NCBI RefSeq assembly: GCF_002845745.1 | Contig: NZ_PIUM01000006.1 | Span: 1-64,000 of the forward strand | Source of the DNA: Telmatospirillum siberiense | GTDB lineage: Bacteria > Pseudomonadota > Alphaproteobacteria > Rhodospirillales > Magnetospirillaceae | Direction: 5' to 3' | DNA: 64,000 nt | Part shown: one piece after another, positions 17,019-26,879 of the stretch | Position numbering within the stretch: position 1 is the stretch's first letter | Layout: every line of letters begins with the position of its first letter | Notes under the pieces: model-generated | What the model was told of the DNA's origin: nothing | The model's input: only the letters and a program-made list of their open reading frames with translations | The model's database searches: none | Made by a program: the position numbers and the translations under genes

Positions 17019-17543
17019 ATGAATTTTTTAACTGTCGTGATCTCTGTCGGCAATGGGACCGGGAAAATCTGGTGCGTGGAACTGGACATGGTCCGAGAAG
17101 CCGACCGTCTCGTCATTGGAGTCGGGCGGGACAGGACATGCGACGGGGTTCTGACCCATTCGGTCGAAGACCCTGATCAATTGCCTGTCTTCCTGGGACT
17201 CCTGGGATCATTCCTTTTCAAGCCAAGCCTCGTCGGTATCGACATTGCCGATCTGAACGCCGTCCTCCGAAGAGGTCAGGGGATTCGCGTCGGCGTCGGC
17301 CATTGCGACCTGCCCGGCGGACTGACGAAAGCGGGGCTTCTGGCGATGCGCTCCGCCGGAGTCGGTCCTGCCACTCGTGGCGTCGCCTTGGAGGTGGAGA
17401 TACCGAAGAGCGGAACCTTGTTCGATGTGGACATCTGTGCCGCCGCCGTTCGAAATTCGATATCCGGGGAAGCCGATTTTATCGTCTGGGCGACGGTCTC
17501 CAGAATCCCTGGCTACGTTGTTACCCTGATGGCTGTTACGTAA
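17019..17543 (+). CDS. orphan FtsZ C-terminal-domain-like protein
   Basis: A 174-residue protein. Residues 65-95 (FLFKPSLVGIDIADLNAVLRRGQG) follow the FtsZ core-helix pattern in which ...GLINIDFADVRAVM... leads into the C-terminal domain. Residues 118-174 fit the FtsZ_C strand pattern: GVALEVEIPKSGTLFDVD, EADFIVWATV, YVVTLMAV. The N-terminal GTPase domain and its GGGTGTG loop are absent; SVGNGTGK near residue 9 is only a faint echo. If correct, it cannot bind GTP by itself and might cap or interfere with tubulin-like filaments. A good ribosome site (GAGGCGGAG) precedes ATG 17019. The family call is by eye and tentative. Confidence 0.45.
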   Translation: MNFLTVVISVGNGTGKIWCVELDMVREADRLVIGVGRDRTCDGVLTHSVEDPDQLPVFLGLLGSFLFKPSLVGIDIADLNAVLRRGQGIRVGVGHCDLPGGLTKAGLLAMRSAGVGPATRGVALEVEIPKSGTLFDVDICAAAVRNSISGEADFIVWATVSRIPGYVVTLMAVT

Positions 17544-17693
17544 TCCCGCGCAAAAGAAACAGCGCGTCAGGGCGACGGACTTTAAACAGGCCGCTTCAAT
17601 GAGCAATGTCGCTTCGCCATTGTAATCATCACGCAGATCAGCTTTCCCAGCGTCGGAGAAGATGATCGGTCATTTGGCGAAGTCGCGAACCGG

Positions 17694-18389
17694 TCAGCGA
17701 GCCTTGCCAATTCCGGGATGGATCTCCAGCGACTGTCCGGCTGACTGTCCCGCCTCGAATGCTCCGGCCTCCACCTTCTTTCCCGATGCGCGGCCCTGCC
17801 GAAGGTTGAGGTTCAGTTTTTCAAACTCAGATTCAACGACGGCATGACGAACAACAACGAGATTGCGCCCGGTGTCGGCCAGAATGGCGGCATCGCGGCC
17901 GGCCTTCATGGAGGTCAGCTTGTCGGCAATGGAAACGGCCATGCCAAATAGAAACGACCCTTTTTCATCGTGCGAATGGCGGATGAAGCGTTGCGAACGG
18001 GAATATTGCTCCCAGGCTCTCTGCATCGCGGCGGCGATCACGTCGTAGACATAATGGGCCATCTCGATGCTGGGTCTAAGGCCGAAGAACACGAAGAGAA
18101 CTTTGCCGCTTTCATCTTTCTCCCGCCAAACCTTGCAGTCGCAAAAGTCTGCGATGGCCGGCACGCAGGAGGAGATGGGCTGCCGTTGCTTCCTGTTGGT
18201 TTCGATAGCGACCTTAGCGCACTGCTCTTCCCGAATTTCCAAATCGCTGATTGAAAGGTCGTAGCGATCCAGCAGTTCCGCCACTTTGGCGGCAGCCGAG
18301 AGGGCTTCTTCCTCGGTGCAGCCATTGGCGATGGTTTTCGCCCTGAGCGCCTGGAGGCGGGTCTTCAGTTTATCGAGGTCGGTTGCCAT
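17694..18389 (-). CDS. DUF2786 domain protein
   Basis: A 231-residue protein. The N-terminal ~45 residues match DUF2786 (LKTRLQALRAKTIANGCTEE, then AKVAELLDRYDLSISDLEI). The remainder resembles the companion domain usually found with it (CDCKVWREKD, HYVYDVIAAAMQRAW). Such proteins are frequent on phages, plasmids and islands; their function is unknown. ATG 18389 was chosen over a longer frame to 18452 because the domain starts directly after it. It lies between the orphan FtsZ-like gene and the tRNA, at the edge of the accessory block. Confidence 0.72.
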   Translation of the reverse strand: MATDLDKLKTRLQALRAKTIANGCTEEEALSAAAKVAELLDRYDLSISDLEIREEQCAKVAIETNRKQRQPISSCVPAIADFCDCKVWREKDESGKVLFVFFGLRPSIEMAHYVYDVIAAAMQRAWEQYSRSQRFIRHSHDEKGSFLFGMAVSIADKLTSMKAGRDAAILADTGRNLVVVRHAVVESEFEKLNLNLRQGRASGKKVEAGAFEAGQSAGQSLEIHPGIGKAR

Positions 18390-18518
18390 CACATGGAGCT
18401 GTCCAATTTGGGCAGTGTTTTTTCCATAGGAGCGAAGCAGGCGGGGCCGCAAGGGACCCCAAGGAAAAAACTCACAGAGCCGGTCGCAGGACGTATTGGG
18501 CGGGGCGGAGGATTGGAA

Positions 18519-18593
18519 TGGTGGGCGCTACAGGGATTGAACCTGTGACCCCATCCGTGTGAAGGATGTGCTCTCCCGCTGAGCTAAGCGCCC
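18519..18593 (-). tRNA. tRNA-Val (CAC)
   Basis: A 75-base cloverleaf with CCA encoded. The 7-bp acceptor stem pairs GGGCGCT with AGCGCCC. The D arm is GCTC-AGCGGGA-GAGC. The anticodon stem CATCC/GGATG encloses the loop TTCACAC with anticodon CAC. The T arm is ACAGG-TTCAATC-CCTGT. The variable loop is GGGTC. Its 3' end points toward the 12.6-18.5 kb accessory block, the orientation expected for an island attachment site, although no integrase or second copy of the 3' end was found. Confidence 0.96.
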
Positions 18594-18686
18594 ATTCCAA
18601 GAAGAGGCCGGTTTATACGAGGCGGCGCGGGCTCTGTCAAGTTTTGGAAAACGTCCCGGAATGGGGGCCAAGCGTGCCTGTTGGTC

Positions 18687-19511
18687 TCAGGAGTGACTGC
18701 GTAGGATCATGTCGCCGGCAGACAGCATGATTTCGATCACGATCAGAATGACGATATACCATTCCACCCGCATGCTGCGCCGGTTCTGCATGAGTTCGAG
18801 CAGTGTTTCGCTGGTCCGGGCGATCAGTTCCAACTTGCGGTCCAGAACGCGGCCGCGCTCGCGCAGTTCGTATTCGTCCTCCAGGCGCAGATAAATCCGT
18901 TCCAGCCCCGGCCTGTCCCAGAGCACCTCCGGCTTGTCCAGAACCTCGACGCGGCCGACCATGCGTTGCTGGGTCATCAGCACGCCGCCGATCTGCTGAA
19001 GCAGCTCCTTGCCCTGCGAACTGAAATCGCCCTTCCTTTGCAATGTCGCGGCCAGCGGGTCGATACGGTCGAAAACCTGGGCGACGCGCTTTTCGTAATG
19101 GTCGAGGACGGCGTTCTTTCCCAGGATGTCGGACAGCAGTTGCAGGCGTTCGGGCGTCGGTTCGGCCATCACGATGGCGCCGGAATGTTCGACCCGGTCC
19201 TCGCCTCCGGCATGAAGGTAAAGGCGCGTCCCCTCGGCTTCCGGCGGGTCCACCGGCTCGGTCACCAGCCGTTGCAGCGAGGCGAGAAAACCAACCTCTT
19301 CCAGCGGGTCGAGATCGAAGAGGACCACCACCCCGTAGCGGAACAGCACGGCCCGGCCGCGAATGCCGGCGCGGATGGTCAGGGGCGAGGTCGCCAGGAC
19401 CGGTCCCTGCTCGAGATTTTTGGTGTCGATGCGCAAACCGACCAGCAGCGTGCGAACGGATATCGAGGGTAAGTCGGCGATAGCGGGTGAATCCAAGGCG
19501 CTCACGATCAT
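18687..19511 (-). CDS. RMD1/YagE family (DUF155) membrane protein
   Basis: A 274-residue protein of the RMD1/DUF155 family, known from yeast mitochondrial and bacterial members with a poorly defined role. Conserved pieces: AVLFRYGVVVLFDLDPLEEVG in the first third, ERIYLRLEDEYELRERGRVLDRKL in a long helix, and a C-terminal membrane hairpin (VEWYIVILIVIEIMLSAGDM). The frame extends to 19793 with residues unlike the family; ATG 19511 gives the usual length. The ribosome site there is weak. Divergent from glmU with a 172-base intergenic region. Confidence 0.82.
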   Translation of the reverse strand: MIVSALDSPAIADLPSISVRTLLVGLRIDTKNLEQGPVLATSPLTIRAGIRGRAVLFRYGVVVLFDLDPLEEVGFLASLQRLVTEPVDPPEAEGTRLYLHAGGEDRVEHSGAIVMAEPTPERLQLLSDILGKNAVLDHYEKRVAQVFDRIDPLAATLQRKGDFSSQGKELLQQIGGVLMTQQRMVGRVEVLDKPEVLWDRPGLERIYLRLEDEYELRERGRVLDRKLELIARTSETLLELMQNRRSMRVEWYIVILIVIEIMLSAGDMILRSHS

Positions 19512-19683
19512 CTCGGCAGGATGGAAGAGGGCTATCCTATCATCGAACGGATGACGGATCCCCCTTAGATGCGAAGGGTGGTGTAATGTTGTGCAATAAA
19601 GATTGACTTGGCCTTCGCCCCGCTTCTGTGGCACCGTCCGGCCACAACGCAACATATAGTTCATTTGGTGTCTGCGGAACCAT

Positions 19684-21033
19684 ATGCCCCAAGAAAATAT
19701 CGCCGTCATCGTGCTTGCCGCCGGCATGGGCACGCGCATGAAATCCTCTCTGCCGAAGGTGATGCACCGGTTGGCGGATCGACCCATGATCAATCATCTG
19801 CTGGATACCGTGCAGGCTCTTGCGCCCGAGCGGGTGGTGACGGTGATCGGCCCCGGCATGGAACGGGTGGCCGCCGCCGTGGCGCCCCATCCCACGGTGG
19901 TGCAGGTCGACCGGTTGGGAACCGGTCATGCGGTGGCGCAGGCCCGCGCGGCCCTGGCGAATTTCACCGGCACCGTGCTGATCGTTTACGGGGACACCCC
20001 GCTTCTCGGCGCGGCCAGTCTGTCGGCCATGCTGGATCTGCGCCGGAGCGGGACGGTGCCGCCGGCGGTGGTGGTGCTGGGCTTCCGTCCCCGGGATCCC
20101 GGGCATTACGGCCGTCTGCTGGTCGGTCCCGCCGGGCTGGAGGCGATCGTCGAATATAAGGACGCCACGCCGGAACAACGGACGGTGGATTTGTGCAACT
20201 CGGGCGTCATGGCGGTCGAGGGGACGCGTCTGTTCGGTTGGATCGACCGGCTGTCCAACGACAATGCCAAGGGTGAATATTATTTGACCGACATCGTCGG
20301 CTTGGCGCGGGCCGACGGACTGCCTTGCGGCTTCGTCGAGGGTGACGAAGAGGAACTCCTGGGGGTCAATTCCCGGGTCGAGCTGGCGGCGGCGGAGGCC
20401 ATCGCGCAGACCCGTCTCCGGCATGCCGCCATGGAAGGCGGAGCGACGCTGACCGATCCGGCAAGCGTGCATTTCGCCTGGGACACCCGGCTCGGACAGG
20501 ACGTCGTCATCGGTCCGAACGTGGTGTTCGGTCCGGGCGTCTCGGTTGGGGATCGGGTGGAGATTCGCGCCTTCTGCCATTTGGAAGGGGCCCGCGTCGC
20601 CGCCGATTGCGTCATCGGTCCCTTCGCCCGCTTGCGGCCGGGGGCCAGAATCGACGAGAAAGCCCATATCGGCAATTTCGTCGAGATCAAGAATGCCGCC
20701 GTCGAGCCCGGCGCCAAGGTCAATCACCTGACCTATGTGGGCGATGCCCGCATCGGTGCCGGCGCTAATATCGGGGCGGGTACCATCACCTGCAATTATG
20801 ACGGTTTCGACAAGTCCTTCACCGACATCGGCGCGGGAGCCTTCATCGGTTCCAACAGTTCCCTGGTGGCGCCGGTCAAGATCGGTGACGGCGCCGTCGT
20901 CGGTGCCGGTTCGGTAATCACCCGCGAGGTGGCTGCGGGCGCGTTGGCCGTGGCGCGCGGGACGCAAGTGGAGATGTCCGGTTGGGCTGATCGTTTCCGA
21001 ACCCGCAAGGCGGCGGACAAGCAGAAGGAATAG
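19684..21033 (+). CDS. glmU: bifunctional UDP-GlcNAc pyrophosphorylase / GlcN-1-P acetyltransferase
   Basis: A 449-residue bifunctional enzyme making UDP-GlcNAc for peptidoglycan and LPS. The N-terminal nucleotidyltransferase (about 1-230) carries LAAGMGTRMKSSLPKVMH. The C-terminal left-handed beta-helix (about 255-449) carries the hexapeptide repeats and the acetyltransferase motif NYDGFDK after IGAGTITC. Length is normal. It is followed by glmS after 8 bases, so the two steps from fructose-6-phosphate to UDP-GlcNAc (with GlmM elsewhere) are co-expressed. Confidence 0.97.
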   Translation: MPQENIAVIVLAAGMGTRMKSSLPKVMHRLADRPMINHLLDTVQALAPERVVTVIGPGMERVAAAVAPHPTVVQVDRLGTGHAVAQARAALANFTGTVLIVYGDTPLLGAASLSAMLDLRRSGTVPPAVVVLGFRPRDPGHYGRLLVGPAGLEAIVEYKDATPEQRTVDLCNSGVMAVEGTRLFGWIDRLSNDNAKGEYYLTDIVGLARADGLPCGFVEGDEEELLGVNSRVELAAAEAIAQTRLRHAAMEGGATLTDPASVHFAWDTRLGQDVVIGPNVVFGPGVSVGDRVEIRAFCHLEGARVAADCVIGPFARLRPGARIDEKAHIGNFVEIKNAAVEPGAKVNHLTYVGDARIGAGANIGAGTITCNYDGFDKSFTDIGAGAFIGSNSSLVAPVKIGDGAVVGAGSVITREVAAGALAVARGTQVEMSGWADRFRTRKAADKQKE

Positions 21034-21041
21034 GCCGAAAA

Positions 21042-22861
<1,820 letters not shown>

Positions 22862-22862
<1 letters not shown>

Positions 22863-23428
22863 TGAGCAAAGCCCCTCCGCCCGCCTGGTTGAAGCCCCTG
22901 GTCGATTACCTCCCGCTGGTCGTTTTTTTGGCGGCTTTTGAATTCAAGGGGCTGATGGTGGCCACCGTCGCCCTGATGGCAACGACCCTGGTTGCCCTGA
23001 TCCTGTCCCTGGCGGTCGCACGGCGGGTGCCCCTGGTGCCGCTGTTGACCGCAGTAATCGTCGGCGTCTTCGGCGGCTTGACCCTCTGGTTCAACGACGA
23101 GACCTTCATCAAGATCAAGCCGACCATCATCTATGGCCTGTTCGCCGCCATTCTGGGCGGGGGGCTGTTTTTCGGCCGGACATTCCTGAAGGCGGTCATG
23201 GGAGAGGCTCTGCCGCTCGATGAACTCGGCTGGCGCCGCTTGACACTCCGTTTCACTTTATTCTTTGTGGCCATGGCGCTGGCCAACGAGGTGATCCGCC
23301 GTGTTGTGACCACCGAGATGTGGGTGCTATGGAAGGTGCCGGGCAGCATGATCCTGACCTTCCTTTTCATCCTTACCCAGATGGGGCTGATCAAACGCCA
23401 CCGCCTGCCGGACCACGGCGCGGATTAG
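22862..23428 (+). CDS. yciB: inner-membrane-spanning protein YciB (septation protein A)
   Basis: A 188-residue integral membrane protein of the YciB/IspZ family with five or six hydrophobic segments, involved in envelope maintenance or septation. Recognisable pieces: LVDYLPLVVFLAAFEFKG, TLWFNDETFIKIKPTIIYGL, LDELGWRRLTLRFTLFFVAMALANE. ATG 22862 overlaps the glmS stop (TGATG), so it is coupled. The last bases overlap the stop codon of the convergent GntR gene (23425-23428). Confidence 0.93.
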
Positions 23429-24222
23429 CTGCCGCCTTTTTTCCGGGTGGCGGTGACGTCGCCGTAGAAATAACTGGGGTTCTTGCCGGGAAACTCATCC
23501 AACCCGTCGACCAGTCCGTCGAGGTGAATACCCAGCTTGACTACGGCACGGCTGGGGTCGTGGTCGCGGATGGCGTGGACGATGTCCGCATGTTCCTCGA
23601 CCAGTCGGGCCATGCGTCCCGGTTGCGGCAATGTCAAATGGCGGTAACGGTCGACCTGCAGCTTCACCTGCTGCACGACCGTCCAGATGCCCGGATAGCC
23701 GGCGGATTCGGCGATTGTCGCGTGAAAGTCCTCGTCGGCTTCGTGGAACGCGTCCTGATCCTCGGCAGCCACCGTTTCGCGCTGGCGTTCCAGATTGGCT
23801 TCCAGCAAGGCGATCTGGCTGCGGGATGCATTTTCCGCGGCGCTTTTGACCGAAAACTCCTCCAAAGCACGACGGATGACGATGGCTTCGGGAAGAGCGT
23901 TCAACGGAATCCGGGCCACGAAGGTGCCCGACTGCGGCGCTATTTCCACCAGTTGTTCGGTGGCCAGCCGCAGAAGGGCTTCGCGGATCGGCGTCCGGCT
24001 CACGCCGAATGTCGCGGCCAGATCCTTCTCGATGATCGGATCCCCCGGTTTGCGATGAAGGGAGACGATGTCGCGGCGCAGCGTCTGATAGATCAACGCC
24101 GCCGCGCTGTTTCCATTGGACCCCGGCCCGGCCCGCACGAGGGCGGGGCGGGCGTTGCGGGCGCGGCCTCGTCTTTCTTTCGTCTCGCCGGTCTCGTCCG
24201 GGGGATCCGATATCGTCGCCAT
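23425..24222 (-). CDS. GntR/FadR-type (FCD) transcriptional regulator
   Basis: A 265-residue regulator. After a basic N-terminal tail, the winged HTH occupies about 40-105 (IVSLHRKPGDPIIEKDLAAT, SRTPIREALLRL). The rest is an all-helical FCD ligand domain with likely metal ligands in ADEDFHATIAE and later HADIVHAIRDHD and KLGIHLDGL. FCD regulators of this type control sugar-acid catabolism. It lies 12 bases behind kduI in the same operon, so it probably represses its own operon in response to a uronate intermediate. The candidate operator is the palindrome at 25251-25265. Confidence 0.9.
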   Translation of the reverse strand: MATISDPPDETGETKERRGRARNARPALVRAGPGSNGNSAAALIYQTLRRDIVSLHRKPGDPIIEKDLAATFGVSRTPIREALLRLATEQLVEIAPQSGTFVARIPLNALPEAIVIRRALEEFSVKSAAENASRSQIALLEANLERQRETVAAEDQDAFHEADEDFHATIAESAGYPGIWTVVQQVKLQVDRYRHLTLPQPGRMARLVEEHADIVHAIRDHDPSRAVVKLGIHLDGLVDGLDEFPGKNPSYFYGDVTATRKKGGS

Positions 24223-24234
24223 GGGGCCTGCAGC

Positions 24235-25071
24235 TCAGCGCAATTCGCTGATTTTCAGGTGGTCCATATCGTCGAACACCTGGTTCTCGCCGACCATGCC
24301 CCAAATGAAGGTATAGGCCTTGGTGCCGACGCCGGAGTGGATCGACCAACTGGGCGAGATCACCGCCTGCTCGTTCTGGATGACGATGTGCCGGGTTTCA
24401 TCCGGTTTGCCCATCATGTGAAAGACCGCGGTGTCGGCATCCATGTTGAAATAGAAGTAGACCTCCATCCGCCGTTCGTGGGTGTGGCAGGGCATGGTGT
24501 TCCACAGGCTGCCCTCTTCCAGTTTGGTCATGCCCATGGAGAGCTGACAGGTGGGCAGCACGGAAGGGACGATGTATTTGTAAATGGTGCGCCGGTTGGC
24601 GGTCTTGGCGTCGCCCAGCGTGGCCGGGGAGGCTTCCGCCAGGGTGATCCGCCGTGTCGGATAGGAGGTATGGGCGGGCGCGGAATTGTAATAGAACTTT
24701 GCCGGCTTCGCTTTGTCGATGCTGCCGAAGCTGACCTTGCGAGCGCCTTGCCCGACGTAGAGCGCCTCTTCCGGCGCGATGTCGTAACGGGTGCCGTCAA
24801 CGTCGGCCCAGCCCGCGCCGCCGATATTGATCAAGCCCAATTCCCGGCGTTGCAGGAAGAAGTCGACCCCGAAGGCCTTGCCCAGATCGTCCGCGAAGCC
24901 GAGGGTGCCGCCGGTGGGCATGATGCCGCCGAAGACGATGCGATCGATGTGGCTGTAAGTCATCGTCAGCTCACCGGGGACGAAGACCCGTTCGACCAGG
25001 AATTCGCGGCGCAAACCCAGCGTGTCCAGTGTTTTGGCGTGATCACTGTGAATGCTCTGGCGCGTGTCCAT
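24235..25071 (-). CDS. kduI: 5-dehydro-4-deoxy-D-glucuronate isomerase
   Basis: A 278-residue cupin isomerase converting 5-keto-4-deoxyuronate to 2,5-diketo-3-deoxygluconate in pectin or other uronate breakdown. The zinc site is [15 protein letters not shown] (His, His, Glu), with the second cupin piece [21 protein letters not shown] near the C-terminus. Length is typical. AAGGAGAG precedes ATG 25071. The partner dehydrogenase gene kduD is not in the window, unless the SDR at 54704 fills that role (not supported). Confidence 0.97.
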   Translation of the reverse strand: MDTRQSIHSDHAKTLDTLGLRREFLVERVFVPGELTMTYSHIDRIVFGGIMPTGGTLGFADDLGKAFGVDFFLQRRELGLINIGGAGWADVDGTRYDIAPEEALYVGQGARKVSFGSIDKAKPAKFYYNSAPAHTSYPTRRITLAEASPATLGDAKTANRRTIYKYIVPSVLPTCQLSMGMTKLEEGSLWNTMPCHTHERRMEVYFYFNMDADTAVFHMMGKPDETRHIVIQNEQAVISPSWSIHSGVGTKAYTFIWGMVGENQVFDDMDHLKISELR

Positions 25072-25250
25072 TCAATACTCTCCTTAAACACTTTCGAAGT
25101 GTCATCTACGTGCGGTTATGCCATGGACACGCCCGCCATGGCGACGGCTTCCCTTCGGCGGGGGCGATCATGGTCCAAAGCGTCCGCCTCACCAAGAGGC
25201 AACATGAGGACGGAGCTGATTTGCATTTTACGATATCGACTGGATGACTG

Positions 25251-25265
25251 ATATATCAGATATAT
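25251..25265. promoter_or_regulatory. candidate operator for the kduI-gntR operon
   Basis: A perfect inverted repeat ATATATC-A-GATATAT, 180 bases upstream of the kduI start in otherwise GC-rich DNA. The size and symmetry suit a FadR-type GntR dimer. It is the best palindrome between kduI and the next gene. Binding is inferred from position. Confidence 0.45.
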
Positions 25266-25606
25266 GAAAAAGTCAATCCGCCGGCCGGCTAGGCGGGGCA
25301 AGCGCGTGAAACCGATAGTCCGGCTAAGCCACCCGGGGGCAATCCGCAACAATCGACCGCGATCTGTATTCGCAATATAAGAAGATAAAATTGTAAATAA
25401 TTTTGAAATCTATATCGAGGGTTGAATTAATTATAGTATGTAATGCAATTTGTCGTGGTGATTATGGCAAGGTGTGTACCAGAATATGCGAATATCCACG
25501 AATTTTTTTCAGTCAAAGAAGCCGTATATTATCTTTTTGACTTGAGTTTATCTCGGAAAAGTTTCAAATAATGTTGCGATTATAAAAACAGCCCAAGAGG
25601 GGAATC
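25266..25606. other. AT-rich intergenic stretch
   Basis: No gene is seen. 25360-25600 is strongly AT-rich and probably carries the promoter for the Ntn-hydrolase gene; TTGAGT at 25542 with AATAAT at 25567 is a possible but poorly spaced pair. Nothing else is recognised. Confidence 0.4.
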
Positions 25607-25639
25607 ATGGGATTTATTCTCGACGGTTTCGCCCGCTAG
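25607..25639 (+). CDS. 10-residue leader peptide or interrupted N-terminus
   Basis: ATG 25607 has the best ribosome site in the area (AGAGGGGAATC) and opens the frame MGFILDGFAR, which ends in TAG at 25637-25639. The same frame resumes three codons later with the ATG of the Ntn hydrolase. It may be a translated leader that couples to the next gene, or the main protein may have lost its N-terminus to an amber mutation. Confidence 0.35.
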   Translation: MGFILDGFAR

Positions 25640-25648
25640 GCATCATTC

Positions 25649-26623
25649 ATGATGCCGGAAATTCCCGTGATCGATATCGGAACCGGGGGTGCTTCCGCCC
25701 TGGCGAAGAGCTGCCCGGAACAAGTGACCGAACTGCGCCTGGCGATGCGGCGGCGTTTCGGTGCCCTGGGCTTGCGGCTGGGGGATGTGGCGACGCGATC
25801 CTGGCTTCGCCGTAGCGAAAATCCCTTCCTGGCCGAGTTCGAGAGCTTGGCCGAACTGTGGAATGGGGCCGGCGTCTACATCTTGAATGCGATGTCGGAT
25901 TTTTCCAGCACCAGCGCCGCCGTGACGGATCATCAGGGGTATTTCCGCCTGGTTCGGGTTGTCGATTGGCGCGTGGAGGGGGCGGGGCGTAATCTGGTGC
26001 TGGCCCGTCAGCGCGGCGCGGCGGGCGCCTTCCTCGCGCTGACCTGGCCGGGAATGGTCGGGGTCATTTCCGCCATGGCCAAAGGACGCTTCGCTGCGGC
26101 TCTCAATCAACCGCCCCAGGCAATCCACCGCTTGGGGAAAAGGGGTGACTGGCTGATCAATCGTGTCGAATTGAGCCGACATGGCGGTCTGCCGGCAGAC
26201 CATCTGCTGCGTCAGGTATTCGAGACGGCGCCGGATTTCGTCACGGCCCGCCAGATGTTGTGCGATACCCCGCTGGCCGCGTCGGCCATTTTCACCCTGG
26301 TCGGCGTCAAGCCCGGAGAAGGCTGCGTCATCGAGCGGACCAGGACCGAGGCGGCGGTGCGTCCGGGCCCGGCGGCGGCGGCCAACCATTGGTGTCAGAT
26401 GCCTCTTGCGGGCCATGCGATCGGCAAGGACAGCGCCGGCCGGCAACGCGCCATGGAGCGTCTGCTCAATTATCCTCCGGCTCGCCTGACCTGGCTGGCT
26501 CCACCGGTACTGAACAAGGACACGCGCGTGGCCATGGTGGCCGATCCTCTCGCAGGAACCCTGGTCGCTCAGGGCTGGGACCGTTGCGAACAGGTGACCT
26601 GCCCCCTGGTTCTCAATTCCTGA
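25649..26623 (+). CDS. acid-ceramidase/NAAA-like Ntn hydrolase, Cys replaced by Ser
   Basis: A 324-residue protein resembling the acid ceramidase / N-acylethanolamine amidase group of linear-amide hydrolases. In that family the chain is cut before a Cys in a CTSxxxxD context, followed by a GRNLDW motif and a WxGxVGxxTG-type strand. Here the matching stretches are SSTSAAVTDHQGYFRLVRVVDW (S87 where Cys is expected; R103, D106, W107), then TWPGMVGVISAMAKGRFAAALN. Loss of Cys could mean a Ser nucleophile or an inactive protein. No signal peptide. The start at 25649 or 25652 has only TAGG upstream; a better ribosome site belongs to the leader at 25607. Function inferred by eye. Confidence 0.55.
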   Translation: MMPEIPVIDIGTGGASALAKSCPEQVTELRLAMRRRFGALGLRLGDVATRSWLRRSENPFLAEFESLAELWNGAGVYILNAMSDFSSTSAAVTDHQGYFRLVRVVDWRVEGAGRNLVLARQRGAAGAFLALTWPGMVGVISAMAKGRFAAALNQPPQAIHRLGKRGDWLINRVELSRHGGLPADHLLRQVFETAPDFVTARQMLCDTPLAASAIFTLVGVKPGEGCVIERTRTEAAVRPGPAAAANHWCQMPLAGHAIGKDSAGRQRAMERLLNYPPARLTWLAPPVLNKDTRVAMVADPLAGTLVAQGWDRCEQVTCPLVLNS

Positions 26624-26641
26624 CGCCGGCTTATACCAACT

Positions 26642-26730
26642 CTCGGTGATCGTAACCGATCACCGAGCCCTCAGTCGCCGGGCGGGATACGTCCGTATCC
26701 CTTGGCTTTGCGCCAACGATGGCGCGGGCC
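26642..26730. repeat. structured dispersed repeat, second copy
   Basis: A first hairpin CTCGGTGATCG-TAAC-CGATCACCGAG (26642-26667) is followed by CCCTCAGTCGCCGGGC and a second hairpin GGGATAC-GTCC-GTATCCC. The linker matches 8484-8500, while both stems differ in sequence from the 8439-8520 copy and still pair perfectly. The first stem may also terminate the upstream gene, which ends 18 bases earlier. Confidence 0.65.
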
Positions 26731-26879
26731 CTCAACGGGCCAGCCAAGTCTCCATGTGATTTTTCCTCGCCTTCTCCCCCGGCTTCGGTAGGCTGCGGGC
26801 GCAGCTTGGGCTCTCGTGGCGCCGTTTCATTTAAAATGACACGCGCCACTACCAGCTTTAAGGGTGGAGGAGTGCTGCC

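Noticed and set aside
16898-17116. 72-codon minus-strand frame in the AT-rich gap
   Set aside because: Overlaps the start of the better-supported FtsZ-C-like gene and lacks a ribosome site.
18519-18593. tRNA-Val as a proven island attachment site
   Set aside because: No integrase and no second copy of the tRNA 3' end were found in the window; kept only as a hypothesis.
23320-25251. 643-codon plus-strand frame across gntR and kduI
   Set aside because: Both genes on the other strand are well supported; this frame has no domain.
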